NCBI RefSeq assembly: GCF_004011695.2 | Contig: NC_082410.1 | Location: 1,940,141-2,004,140, forward strand | Length of the DNA stretch: 64,000 nucleotides | Reading direction: 5' to 3' | From: Ascochyta rabiei | Lineage: Eukaryota > Ascomycota > Dothideomycetes > Pleosporales > Didymellaceae | Shown: positions 23,973 to 34,491 of the stretch, piece by piece | Layout: every line of letters begins with the position of its first letter | Numbering within the stretch: the first letter of the stretch is position 1 | Notes under the pieces: generated by a model | The model's input: the letters and a program-made list of their open reading frames with translations, nothing else | Told to the model about the DNA's origin: nothing | Database searches by the model: none | Program-made: the position numbers and the translations under genes

Positions 23973-25385
23973 CCTGTAATTAACGCGTCAACAAGCTTTG
24001 TTTTGCCACCGATTTGGTCCTTGTTTCTTGTTCAAAACAGTCAACAGCAAGCGGTAGTTCGAGTCAGCCGTACAGCCCAATGGTGGTGCCAATCCCGTTC
24101 GTTTTGTTCAGATCTCGCGCCTACCTCAACAGTCTCGTCCTTTCTTCTGCGCCGTACTCAATCATTGCCAGCAGATGGCTTGTGGTTACTTTCAAGATAA
24201 TGAGCAATCAGTTCTTAGCCATCAGGCTCTGCACGCTGCGAGAAGTGCAGAGGAACCGGATAAAAGTCACTTAGGTGCAGAAGTTAGGTCATGGCCTACT
24301 ATATGGACATTTAGATGGTAGAATCTGATCTGTAATGTAGTAAGCTCAAAGCAACTTGTCTCAACTGGAGTAGGACCAAGCACCCCCATCCTTAGTATAT
24401 ACTACATACGTTATCCGTCCATATAAACGCTTTCCACTTTCCGCTGCTCTATCAAAAACTTCCTCCCCGTAAGACCTAAAGGTGTACTTTGCCCATAGGG
24501 GGCGATCTTTCCGTAAAATCGGTTGTCAATTTCGAAATCTCAATACCTAGGAACGTCGCTGTAGCTGCCCAGTTGATGAAGTTGAAAGCGGTCAGTACAG
24601 TGCTTGCCTTAGCTATTAAGCACGTGGTTGCTTGGCAGTATTGCGATTTTGTCACAAAAACCGCGAGGGAGATAAGAGCTGCCATGTTAAAAAAAGCTGT
24701 GATCCAATCGACTGCAAAAGCAAGGTGAAGTTTTGGTGCTGCGTATGTTCAGCTTTATCTTAGCAGCGAGGGCATACACATACACATCTTAGAAAGATTA
24801 GCAGCTCTAGGAGCACACAGTACACCTATGACGGAGACACAGGCAGCAACAAGCGATATGAATACGTCGCTAGTAACATGCTGCTGCGTGGTCTGAGCTA
24901 ATTCATGCACAACTATCCCAACGTCCCGGGTTACCGATTGTACAGGGACATAAGTGAGTTTCGTATGACTTACGATAGCTGGCGAGCCCAAAGTTTACTA
25001 TCGAAAAGATTCCCTGGGAAATGCGCAGAGAACGGACGGCTTCAACTCGTGTCATCTTGTCGCGAAATTTGGTTGATACGGAGAAACAATGGCAGATCGG
25101 TTGAAAGGCAGCGTTGAGGGTAAAGCAGGGACAGTGAATTTCAGAAGTTCTTAAAATGCTCGGTGAGACTAGAAAAGACGCTGCAGTGCAAGACCCAAGT
25201 AGAGAGGGGCATTGCGTGGTGCCTTATATATTTGAAGGCAGACTCCAGCTTTTCATGAGCGTACGTGTAGCTATCCCAATTAGGACAGAAAGGTGCGAAT
25301 GGTCTTTCCTAGACCCGGCTCGTGATGTATTCCACCGAGAGCGCCGACACCTAAGTGAGCTGAGTCAATTTAGCCGAGAGCCGAG
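23973..25385. other. Intergenic region without a recognisable gene
   Basis: About 1.4 kb of mid-GC sequence between two retroelement copies. Open frames near 24,489-24,728 and 25,156-25,401 show no recognisable motif. Nothing else seen. Confidence 0.5.
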
Positions 25386-25398
25386 CGTCGCAGTCGTT

Positions 25399-25572
25399 TG
25401 ATTGATTGATTGATTAGTTTAACGTCCTGTGTGAGTCTAAGACTATATAAGACAAGAGTAGTTAAGCTATTCTAGTAATTTAAGGAGCGTGTTTATGTAA
25501 GGGGATAGTAAATGTGTGTTCGTAGTCCTATAGTGAGAGCCTATGCTCTAAGAGGTAAGAAGGCCTCTTTTA
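25399..25572 (-). mobile_element. SINE-like/non-LTR retroelement, copy D, 5'-truncated
   Basis: 174 bp: tail GATTGATTGATTGATT then AGTTTAACGTCCTGTGTGAG as at the 3' ends of the longer copies. Target duplication CGTCGCAGTCGTT is exact at 25,386-25,398 and 25,573-25,585. Truncation at the 5' end with an intact tail and flanking duplication is typical of target-primed reverse transcription. Confidence 0.82.
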
Positions 25573-26212
25573 CGTCGCAGTCGTTGTATCATAGCAGTGT
25601 GGGTCTTGCTACCTAATAAAGTCTCAAACACCATCACGTACCTAGCGGACCCCCGGTCCCGCTAGACCCTGGCTCCGCTCAGCTTCCAGCTCAGGGCCTG
25701 TCTACTTCACACGATTTATCCGATTTCTATAGAGTGTGGTAGGTGCGTTTTAGTCAATTTTAGTGTTGTTAGCACCTGCCGGTGCCTGCTAGTGTGACGC
25801 AGCAGGAGTTGTGAGGGCACGTCAATAATCAGATAGGGGTGTCTACTTTAACTAAGTCTGTAATTTGTATGGTACTGTATAGTATTTTGAGACTATCTGT
25901 AAGAGAGTCTACCCCAGGGGCTGATTAGACCCAGGTCACGTGCAGCTATGAGCCAGGTCACGTGCAACAATCATCAGACGATTCAATCAATTTTTCTAAA
26001 CAGAATGCAGAGCCAGATCACGTGCAGCAAAAAGCCAGGTCACGCGCATAGAGTCAGGTCACGTGCATAGGAATAGGTCACGTCCAACAATAATCGGACA
26101 ACTCAATTGATTTCAGGTACCTCTCTAACCCGATTTTGTCTTTGCAGTCTAATTTTATAGTTTTCCGATTGTCTATACCTTATATGGTTAACAACATAAG
26201 TTAACAACGCTA

Positions 26213-27074
26213 CTTGGTATTAGGCATGGGTAGTGTGGGTGGAGACGCTTAACAGGGGTACTTAGCTGTAATTTCTAGGTAAATTAAATTGGTTACTCAG
26301 TATTTTGTGTACCCGCCCTTTGCCTTAATAACTGCCTAGCATCTGTCCTTTATGCTCGCCACTACCTTCTAAAGGTCCTTAGTGTTAGGCTCTCAGCCTC
26401 AGACTCTCAGCCTCAGGCATGTGGATGCGTCCACCTCTGACCTGTAATGGCAATAAGTACTGTTCTGGCCACAGTCTCACTATCAAAGTAAGCATTGTTA
26501 CCTTTTTAAGGCATGCTTGGCACAGTGGGCAGAGCCGTAGCCTTAACACTTAGGAGTAATAGAATCCTAGGCCTCCTGTATAATACCCCTAAGTCTCTTA
26601 TAGCTACACTGCCTGCCAGTAGGAAGGTTAGGATAGTAAAACTCTATCTAGTCCTTTATCTTATCCTAGATAGCTTTAATTAGATTAAAATCTAGTAAAA
26701 ATGGAGGCTAGTAGATAGGCTTAATCCCTCTCTTATGGAACTCCTTAAGGGTAGACTCTGCTCTATAAGCTGATGCCCTATAGAGACTCTCATCTTGTAA
26801 GAGGTATTAGTGATGGGCAGGAGTAGATGGCTGAGTAAATAGACGAGATCGCTGGGATGGCTGAGATGACTGGCCGGCCATGGCTGAGAAAGCTGAGATG
26901 GCTGAGATAAGAGGATAAGGGTGTAGGGCAACAGCACGTAGATGCTTCCAGAGACAAGAGACATTGTATTATATACAAAAATAGGGAGGATTTAATGTAA
27001 TTTAGTTAATAGAGCTAGTCTGCGACCTCCGGCTTATCCCGGACCCACCTACACTACTTATGCCAGCTACCAAG
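26213..27074 (-). mobile_element. Tc1/mariner-type element, decayed, nested
   Basis: Inverted ends CTTGGTATTAGGCATGGGTAGT-like (left) and its complement ending GCTACCAAG (right), each next to TA. The minus strand carries the C-terminal motif of Tc1 transposases (KDRC.AVIKAKGGYTKY, near 26,290-26,350). Stops and a short length (862 bp) show internal loss. It inserted at the TA of ACGCTATTTACTAG, as shown by the empty copy at 535-545. Confidence 0.7.
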
Positions 27075-27076
27075 TA

Positions 27077-27572
27077 CCGCATTTTCTGGTGAACATCGTC
27101 TGTTCTAGGCTGTTTTGGGGCAAACCTCCGAGCCAGTCAGGTAACGATTGGGTAACAGTGCGGGGCTCTGCATATGCTAAGATATTAGAATCTTATTTGG
27201 ATGCGTCTCTCTAGTATATTAGTACTGTGGTAATATTAATACACCCTATTATATAGATCTCTTTAATGTTGTTAAATACACATAATACCTTGTTAACTTT
27301 AAGATTAGCTACAGTTAGGATAATTATAGGTTACAACTAAGGATAGGGATAAGCTAGGGCAGTTAATATAGGTACTGTTGTACTCACAAACTCCCCTACA
27401 ATCATCTACAACCATTTTTAGGTTACTATTTTAGCTGCAATTAATACTATTGTGATGCTGGAGAGTGACTAAAGGGGTGTCGTTAAGTGGTGGGTTACCA
27501 CTAGCGATTTGATTGGCCCTCGGCGATTTCCTAAAAGAGCCTAGAACAGACGATGTTCACTAGAAAATGCGG
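27077..27572. mobile_element. MITE with ~35-bp inverted repeats, flanked by TA
   Basis: 496 bp, noncoding, ends CCGCATTTTCTGGTGAACAT and complement (ATGTTCACTAGAAAATGCGG), TA at 27,075-27,076 and 27,573-27,574. It shares the left TA with the neighbouring Tc1-type element, so the two lie back to back at one target TA. Likely a nonautonomous Tc1/mariner or pogo derivative. Confidence 0.75.
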
Positions 27573-27732
27573 TATTTACTAGCATCTGCAGCTAAAAGAA
27601 AACCCTACCAGTAATCGGGCGATGTAAGTAGACACCCCCATCCGATCTTAGAAGATGCTCTTGAAATCGTCCGATTGATCCGATTATTGGATCTAAGAAT
27701 CGGATAAATCGTGCGAAGTAGACAGGCCCTCA

Positions 27733-29207
27733 CTTCTGCTTCCATCGAAAATCGCGCTCTGTCTGGTCATGCTAAGCTTTTCCTTTTAGCCAAGCCTTTT
27801 CGTACACAAAGCTTCTTTTGATGACTGTGAAATGTGGCCGCAAAGCACAAAGACAAAATGGAGTCTGGCTGCAGCAGAATACAGTGTCATTTTCTGTGCT
27901 GGTACGGCCACATTGTACTAAGCTGTTTCGCTTTGGTCGAATTATCCGGACTAGACCCGAAGATGGAGCAAGTACGCCTTATTTCGGTCCGGTCTTCAAA
28001 ACACGGCTTGCCAGAGGAAAATGCCACATCGTATGGAGCCTTTGAACTTCAATAATTAGCGGCTGAAACCTCGCTTCAGACCCATTGAGCTTCTCACGGC
28101 ATGGACTGACTGGCAGCCATCGATAGTTAGACACGCCAGTAGTCGGAACGATTGACTTGATTAGATTCCTCAACAAGTGCGTAGGAGCGCGGTAAGACTA
28201 GTGTATGATCCTTGAGAGCCTCGTAATACGGGCAACAACAGGTAACACGTGCCGGGGATCACTGGGCTCCACTGCGTCAGTATCTGTAGGCATGAGCATT
28301 GAGAATTTCCCCTTATGGCATAATCGGGCAGTGTTTAAAGGGTAGTTAGCAGAACTCTCAGTGACACACGTTATCCACGTGCTGACCATGCTGACATGAT
28401 GTCACAGTCTCATGGTTCTTGCTATATTAAGGAACCTCGTGTGTAGGCCAGTAAGAGCAGCCTTTCAATCTATTGGCGCATTGAAGCTTGAGCGTTCAAC
28501 TGATGCTGGATTGTGATCCCTACAACACTCTATCTTCTCGTTGCTTTTGCGCCTTAGGCCAAAGAGATCGGCGATGCTACCCACGTTACTTCGATCGACG
28601 TCATGAACGCTGCAATTAGTCTGAGCAGGATGATCTTTTCCTTGCTTGAACGACCAGTTAGCTGTTGAAGGGCAGAAGATCATTATCAAACGTAAACATT
28701 GAGAAAGCCATCAGTGTTAGAGGTAGCCAATAGCATTCTTTACAAGGTATTGGCATAGGCCCTTTTATTGATGTTTCGCTCAAACAATAACCCCACTTCT
28801 CCTCATGTTGATTAAACTTTGGCTGACTATACTGACTGTGGTTCTCACAGTTCACTGCCTGAACCTATGCCTATGTTTTCGTGACATATCACAATCTACT
28901 CAGTCATTGGTCTATGTCATAGCCATTGAAGGCGAGTAAACTACTATTCCTGTGGAGATGAATCACACCTTTTTCAGCCGGAGGTCTAAGACCTAGTAAC
29001 GGTAATGCAGGCCAGTTACCAGATCTAGACTTAGGTCGTATCGTCTCCTTGTGTATTAGCAGTGCTCAGACGCTGTACGCGGCGCATCCGAGTGTCGTCA
29101 TGCGCGCGAGGAACCATTCGGGCCTAAATTCCGTTCTACAGTGATCATTGATGGTCTAACCTGTATGTCGACTATATCTCGTTATCTCCTGAATGCCTCA
29201 GAGAGGG
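27733..29207. other. Intergenic region without a recognisable gene
   Basis: About 1.5 kb. Short open frames (27,818-28,055; minus-strand frames at 28,465-28,855) have no recognisable motif. Nothing else seen apart from the promoter of the secreted-protein gene at its right edge. Confidence 0.5.
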
Positions 29208-29215
29208 TATAAATA
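29208..29215 (+). promoter_or_regulatory. TATA box of the cysteine-rich secreted protein gene
   Basis: TATAAATA within GAGGGTATAAATAAGG, about 134 bp before the start codon. The leader between them holds a (ATCACC/ATC)n microsatellite at about 29,243-29,300. Position and strength fit a fungal RNA polymerase II core promoter. Confidence 0.6.
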
Positions 29216-29341
29216 AGGCCTTTCATCGCAAAGGTTTCACGACTATCACTATCACCATCATCACCATTATCACCATCAGTGTCATTGTCACTATCACAAC
29301 ACCATCAATCTTTCTCACAGCTTCCGTGTCAATTGTCCAAA

Positions 29342-29988
29342 ATGCAGTTCAGCATCATCGCCCTTATTCTCTCCGCTGCCGTTGCAGTCTCTGCCTCCCC
29401 AACACCAGTCACTTCTGGTGAGAACCTTGGTCCCCATGAGCTCGCAAAGCGTACCTGTGGTACCTTGACCGGCATTAAGCTCAGGATCTGCCAGGAAGCT
29501 TGCAAGGCTACTTGCGTGGGTAGATCCCAAGCACAAATACTGGGAGCGACTTACTAACGGGGTTTTCTACAGACTATTGGAACTCTTGGTTTCGCCAGGA
29601 AGCTCTGTGAGAAGGCTTGCGAAGCTGGTGTACGTACAAGAACATCGCTATTTATTTAAAACAAAGAAACCATCATCTAACTCATTTTAATTTGTAGCCT
29701 CTCAAGGCCCGCCACGTTGAGGGAGAAGAGGAAGAGTTAACCGCTGTCGAGGATCTCGATGCTCGCAATCTTCGCCATAAGTTTTGCCATGCCACTGTAA
29801 GTTGAACATTGATAACACACCATTAAGCGTTCTCGCTAACCATACTCGATTCAAAGTGCGATGTTATTTGCAACTCTACTATCCTTGCCCTTGACCAGCT
29901 TTACTGCCTGAAGAAATGCGTAAGAGACTTAGATCTGCAGCCACATACAATAGAAACTGACTTGTTCTTGCAGAAGGCCAGGTGCTAG
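29342..29988 (+). CDS. Small cysteine-rich secreted protein with Kex2-type propeptide, five exons
   Basis: Exons 29,342-29,515, 29,573-29,629, 29,698-29,796, 29,857-29,919 and 29,974-29,988 join in frame (GT-AG introns of 57, 68, 60 and 54 bp), giving 135 residues. A signal peptide (MQFSIIALILSAAVAVSA) is followed by a short propeptide ending at a dibasic Kex2-type site (ELAKR, residues 33-37). The mature part contains 12 cysteines. Three stretches share a helix-like C-x3-C pattern (ICQEAC, LCEKAC, YCLKKC), which suggests internal duplication and disulfide-linked helices. An acidic linker (EGEEEELTAVEDLD) separates repeats two and three. Such genes are often effector-like or antimicrobial in fungi, but no named family was recognised and function is unknown. 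A TATA box lies upstream. A decayed paralogue lies 1.4 kb downstream on the other strand. Confidence 0.82.
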
Positions 29989-31411
29989 ATGCTGCTACCT
30001 TTTGCATCACCTGATCTCCTCGATGGGATGGGAATATAGATGCATAACCAGCTCAGTATTCTGAGAAGCATACCTCTTCTGCTAGAGATCCTTTTGTCAA
30101 AACTTGCTTTTTTTTACATGAATAATTCTCACGGTTTTACTGTCGCTACAGTTAGTTATATACTTTACACAAAATTGCACAAAATTACAGAAACAAGCCG
30201 AGGCTCTGCATCTGATCTCCTGAAGCATGAACAATCAGTCAGTCCAGCGATCTGTACAAAGTGGTTTACAGATGCGGGCAGTACGACACTACAACGGGCT
30301 CGAGGATTTCAGTTGATAAAAACGCGCAAGAAACACGCCAAGCTCGATAACGCATTGAGGCGAATACTTACAACCACATGACATCACAAACGGTGTCTGT
30401 CACGTCTATTCTAGCTAATAGGTTGCGTGTTGATCCCCAAATGCTCTCAGAGCCTCGACAATGTCCTGGTACTGAATCTCGATCTGGCTGTGACCTCCAA
30501 TCTCTTCAACGCGCTCTCGTTCTAGATCTTCGTGGTGTTTTGCTCACCCAAAATACACAACAATGACCACTTCCTTCTTGCCCTCCATCAAACAACACAA
30601 CAATCCAACACCGCCCTCGTCGTCCACACAGCTCGCTGGATAGCTCTTTTAATCACTTGTCCAGATAAGCTTGAAGTTTCATGGTCTTCCGTTAATATAC
30701 GCAACCTACATCGATACGACATGCCACACCGAATGCTTAGACAAGAGGGTACTAGCCAGTACCCTCGATACCATCACGTGCACTGTACACGTTTGCTCCT
30801 TCGACATGGTACCCAGAGCAGTGCGCAAGACCCAACCTATGTTGAATATCCGCAGTCTAGCACGTGGTGTTCAAACAAGTATCTGCAAGTCAGCAAGGCC
30901 ATCACATAGTCAGAAACACTGCGCCGTATCGAAGTTCGAGAGCGCGTAACCTGGTTCTTTCTCCTTTTGGCTCAAGAATCCTGCCCGCTTCAGTACTGAG
31001 CTCTCCATAACTGCACAACACCAACCTGACCTGCTACTTGTACTCTTCGCACAGCACCCCACCCGTGCGGCCACATAGTCGATCTTTCAGCTATCCCGGT
31101 AGATGCGATTGCAGCTATGGAATACAATGCAGAGTAAAGTGACGTCACGTGGCACCTGTCATGACTCAAGGTGCGTCCCGGTGCGCTGGATGCGATAACA
31201 TGTTCGTGTGATACATTAGCCGCAAGGGTCATGTGTAAGTGAGCTGCATAATGCAGGCGTCTTTCAGCGTTGATTGCGGTAATTCGTTCATTCCGATGAC
31301 TGGCCACGAGGGAGGATCTACCTGTCAGGCTGACAAATGTCGCTGGTGGTAGATGAGAAGCTTGTTCAGACGTCGACTGTAGTACGGATGCTCTTCGCTA
31401 GATTTGCTATT
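29989..31411. other. Intergenic region without a recognisable gene
   Basis: About 1.4 kb between the secreted-protein gene and its decayed paralogue. Open frames at 30,040-30,949 show no signal peptide or motif. Confidence 0.5.
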
Positions 31412-31896
31412 CTAATTTCCAATGCTACGAGTGGCGAGCTCTGCTTTTTCTGTGGTGTCGTCTTCCTCCTCAACTTCCTCATCGAACTCCTCTTCAGCTT
31501 CCACCTCAATCATGCGGACCTTGAGAGGCTACAAGTGGTGAATATGTCAGACAATGATTTTTCCTTTAACGGCAAGCAGTGAGGTTCTTATACGTACGCC
31601 AGCATCGTATGCGGCCTTATAATTTGCCTAGGCAACACCAAGAGTAGCAGAAGTCTGCACAATATGCGGTTAGCAACTTGCATTTGGTCTTAGTACTTAG
31701 AATTACGCACACAGGCGACCTTGCAGGCATCCGGGCAGACTTTGAGCTTAGTGCCAGCTAAGGTACCACAGGTGCGCTTAGATTGCACATTAGGTCTGAG
31801 ATTTCCAGCGGTGGTCACTGATGCTGGATATACATCGAAGCAGGGCCGTAGTACTACGCCTGTGTGAATGCAAAATCGGGGTATCGGCAGACCCAA
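31412..31896 (-). pseudogene. Decayed paralogue of the cysteine-rich secreted protein
   Basis: The exon pattern matches the gene at 29,342: a piece ending SKRTCGTLAGTKLKVC...ACKVAC (to 31,711) that keeps the dibasic site and the first four cysteines, then GT...AG, a 19-codon exon at 31,598-31,654 (TSATLGVA-stop-ANYKAAYDAG), then an exon at 31,412-31,528 (PLKVRMIEVEAEEEF...) ending in TAG. The second repeat has lost both cysteines and has an in-frame TAG. The signal peptide is no longer hydrophobic, and the last two exons are missing. Orientation is opposite to the intact copy, so the pair is an inverted duplication. Confidence 0.72.
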
Positions 31897-32946
31897 ACGT
31901 TTATAGTCGAACTATTTCCGCTCCTAATTTTTCATTATGTTAATTGTTATCTTTCGCTTGCACCTTAAGTCTTGTAAATTCTGCTTCCATCGATCAGCCC
32001 TGGTGTACTAAGCTGAGGAAGTGTTTTCCACTCAGCCTAGTTGCGGCGTATTTCGAGTCCGTCGAACCGACGCAAGTGATTTCAGTATTTGTAGAAATGA
32101 AATGGCGCAGGTCCGTAACCCTGGCTTCTTATCAGCGTTTAAGCGTTGCTGCGTTGCTCCACTGAAAACCTGCGCTTGCTTGTAGGTTCGACTCACCAGG
32201 TGACATTGCGAAGCCGGCGATACTGTTGTATTCAGCAATCATAAGGGCAGAGTGACTTACCCCAAACTCTGCTAGTTACCATAAAAGGCGAAGCCTAGCA
32301 GCATAGTGATGGATCAAGTTTGTGGAAATCGAGCTTTCGGAGATCTCTCGATCGTATGACACGCTCCCGAATCTCCATGCTTAGCTATCACCCAGATACT
32401 AGAAATCAATCAGCTCTGCTAATTTAGTATCTATATGGGCATACACAAGCTCATTTGTGCTACGTACACACTTCATATGAAATGATGTCGGTCAGATTGA
32501 AGGCGATCGTTGCTGGTTACGAAGCACTGCTACCCTATTTTCTCCTTTTGGTAAGACAAGTCATGAAACTATGGACCGACGCGAGACCGTCGATGCGTGT
32601 CGGCCACTCCTCTGGAAACAGTTCGGACATTTTGCCTGATGAATTAGACACCAGAACTACACAGGACGTATCTTGCCAAAAACTCGCGTAAAGAGCCTTT
32701 TTCATTACGTATATTCTCAATTTTATCTTCGTGATTTGTAGCTCTACTATATGAACGGTTAGATGAAGCTTAATGCGCCAGAAGCTTGGTTGCTAAAATG
32801 AAAGCTTAGTACAGCCTGATCGCCGGCAACGGCCCGTAAGCACGCGCTGACATTGCCAGAGGCCGAAAGAGGGGCTCGTATGTACCTCAGTACGGTAGTT
32901 AAAATTAACTTAGAGAACCCACATTGCTACAAAGAGGCGAGAATTA
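31897..32946. other. Intergenic region without a recognisable gene
   Basis: About 1 kb of sequence with no recognisable gene, RNA or repeat, ending at the left terminus of the next TIR element. Confidence 0.5.
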
Positions 32947-33158
32947 GGGCCTGTCTACTTCACACGATTTATCCGATTTCTATAGAGTGTGGTAGGTGCG
33001 TTCTAGTCAATTTTAGCGTTGTTAGCACCTGCCGGTGCCTGCTAGTGTGACGCAGCAGGAGTTGTGAGGGCACGTCAATAATCAGATAGGGGTGTCTACT
33101 TTGACTGAGTCTGTAATTTGTATGGTACTGTACAGTATCATTTAAGACTATCTGTAAG

Positions 33159-33357
33159 TGTGAGGGCACTGTAGACAGGCAATGGAGCAGAGCGAGATAG
33201 GACAAATAATGGGGTAATATTTAAGAGATAAGACAAATCCTTAATAGATAAGTCTTAAGGTTTGTGAATATTATATACGTGTGTGGCCAGTAGGTCCCTA
33301 GGCTTAGCCTAGGACCTAGCTGAGGTATCTCCTAGCGTAGGGAGAATACTTGTGACA
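33159..33357 (-). repeat. 3' LTR of gypsy element 1
   Basis: Begins TGTGAGGGCACTG and ends CTTGTGACA on the + strand. It matches the LTR at 41,632-41,831 apart from transitions and one small indel. Confidence 0.88.
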
Positions 33358-34122
33358 ATAGCCCCCCCCTCTTTAAAGGTTTGTCCTAAACTGTAGAGAG
33401 GTCTCTAGCAACGTTATTAAGCTCTAGAAAAACCTCCTATAGAGGGAAAAACTTAGCAGGAGAAATATAGCGCTAGTAGGGGTCTATTAGTTAGCGTCTG
33501 TAGGGATAGGAAGCTGTTTAGCACGTAATAGACGCTAGCAATCCTATCCTCCTAATGTTTACTTAGTAAGCCACTAGGGCAGTGTTGCTGCATAGCTAGG
33601 TGGATAAGTCTTGTTTATAAGAGACTAGCTAAGGCTAAGTCTTCCCTTATGCCTTTATTAGCTGCTAGTTAGTAAGCTGTTACTTCTGCTAGACGTTACT
33701 GTAAATAACGCCTTAGTAGTTATTAGCTCTAAAACCTATACAGCTAAGGCTATAGGGAGCGTAATAATTATACACTAAATAGGTAATATATAAGAGGCAT
33801 TGTTTACTTCCTGCGTAGCGTACACAGCGCCTAGCACTAGGCTAAGGGTTGCCCTAGGCGTGCCTGCTGTTTACTCTCTACAATCTCCTAAGTAATTAGG
33901 TGCCTTAATCCTAGGGCTAAGGCTGCTGGAGGCGTAAGTAGTTAGACGTTGTCTGCCTTATAGGCTAGAGTAGTAAGTCCCTAACTAGTAACGTCTGCAA
34001 GAGGATCGCCAGCAGCTCCTGCAGCCCTGTTCCTGCGCAAACTAGCCTGGGATTTGCTTATTTGCGGGGGATCTTGTCCGCATGCTGGCGGTAACAGTAA
34101 GCTGTTAGCCTTGCTATGCCTA

Positions 34123-34491
34123 TGTTACGATCCACAGAACACGGGAAGGATGCAAGCCAATTACAGTGCATGGGGCACAGTAATTACGAACAAGTCATCA
34201 AGTTCAGCGTAAGCAAACATGACAGTGTCAGCACTTGGCAAGGAGCCGAGGATCACGTGACATGATCAGGCTTGGCATGATTAGTGCGATTAGTGATTAG
34301 TAGGATCAGTGATTAGTGTAATCAGAGGATCCTCAACACTAATTAGTCTGTATTACTACTACTATCATTGAAGTATATAGTTAGTAGGAACACAACCCTT
34401 ATAGTTCGTGTTTAACCTTGTCAATCAAGTTTGTCTTTAGAATCTCAACCTGCTCTTGAACTAGACAGTCTACTCTGTACTATTCATTGCA
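34123..34491. mobile_element. Candidate solo LTR inside gypsy element 1
   Basis: An island rich in CA/TG dinucleotides, unlike the RIP-decayed flanks. It begins TGTTACGATCC, ends ATTGCA, and is flanked by GCCTA and CCCTA (4 of 5 matching). No second copy in the window confirms it. Confidence 0.35.

Larger units (their letters stand above)
25694..27729. mobile_element. Unclassified TIR element (family copy 2) with two nested insertions
   Basis: Inverted termini of about 32 bp (GGGCCTGTCTACTTCACACG at left; complement at right with one mismatch) flanked by a TCA duplication (25,691-25,693 and 27,730-27,732). The interior outside the nested elements is noncoding and contains several copies of AGGTCACGTGCAACA (25,927-26,095). 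After removal of the Tc1-type element and the MITE the element is about 0.7 kb. A 3-bp duplication would fit the PIF/Harbinger group, but no transposase is present to confirm it. Confidence 0.75.
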
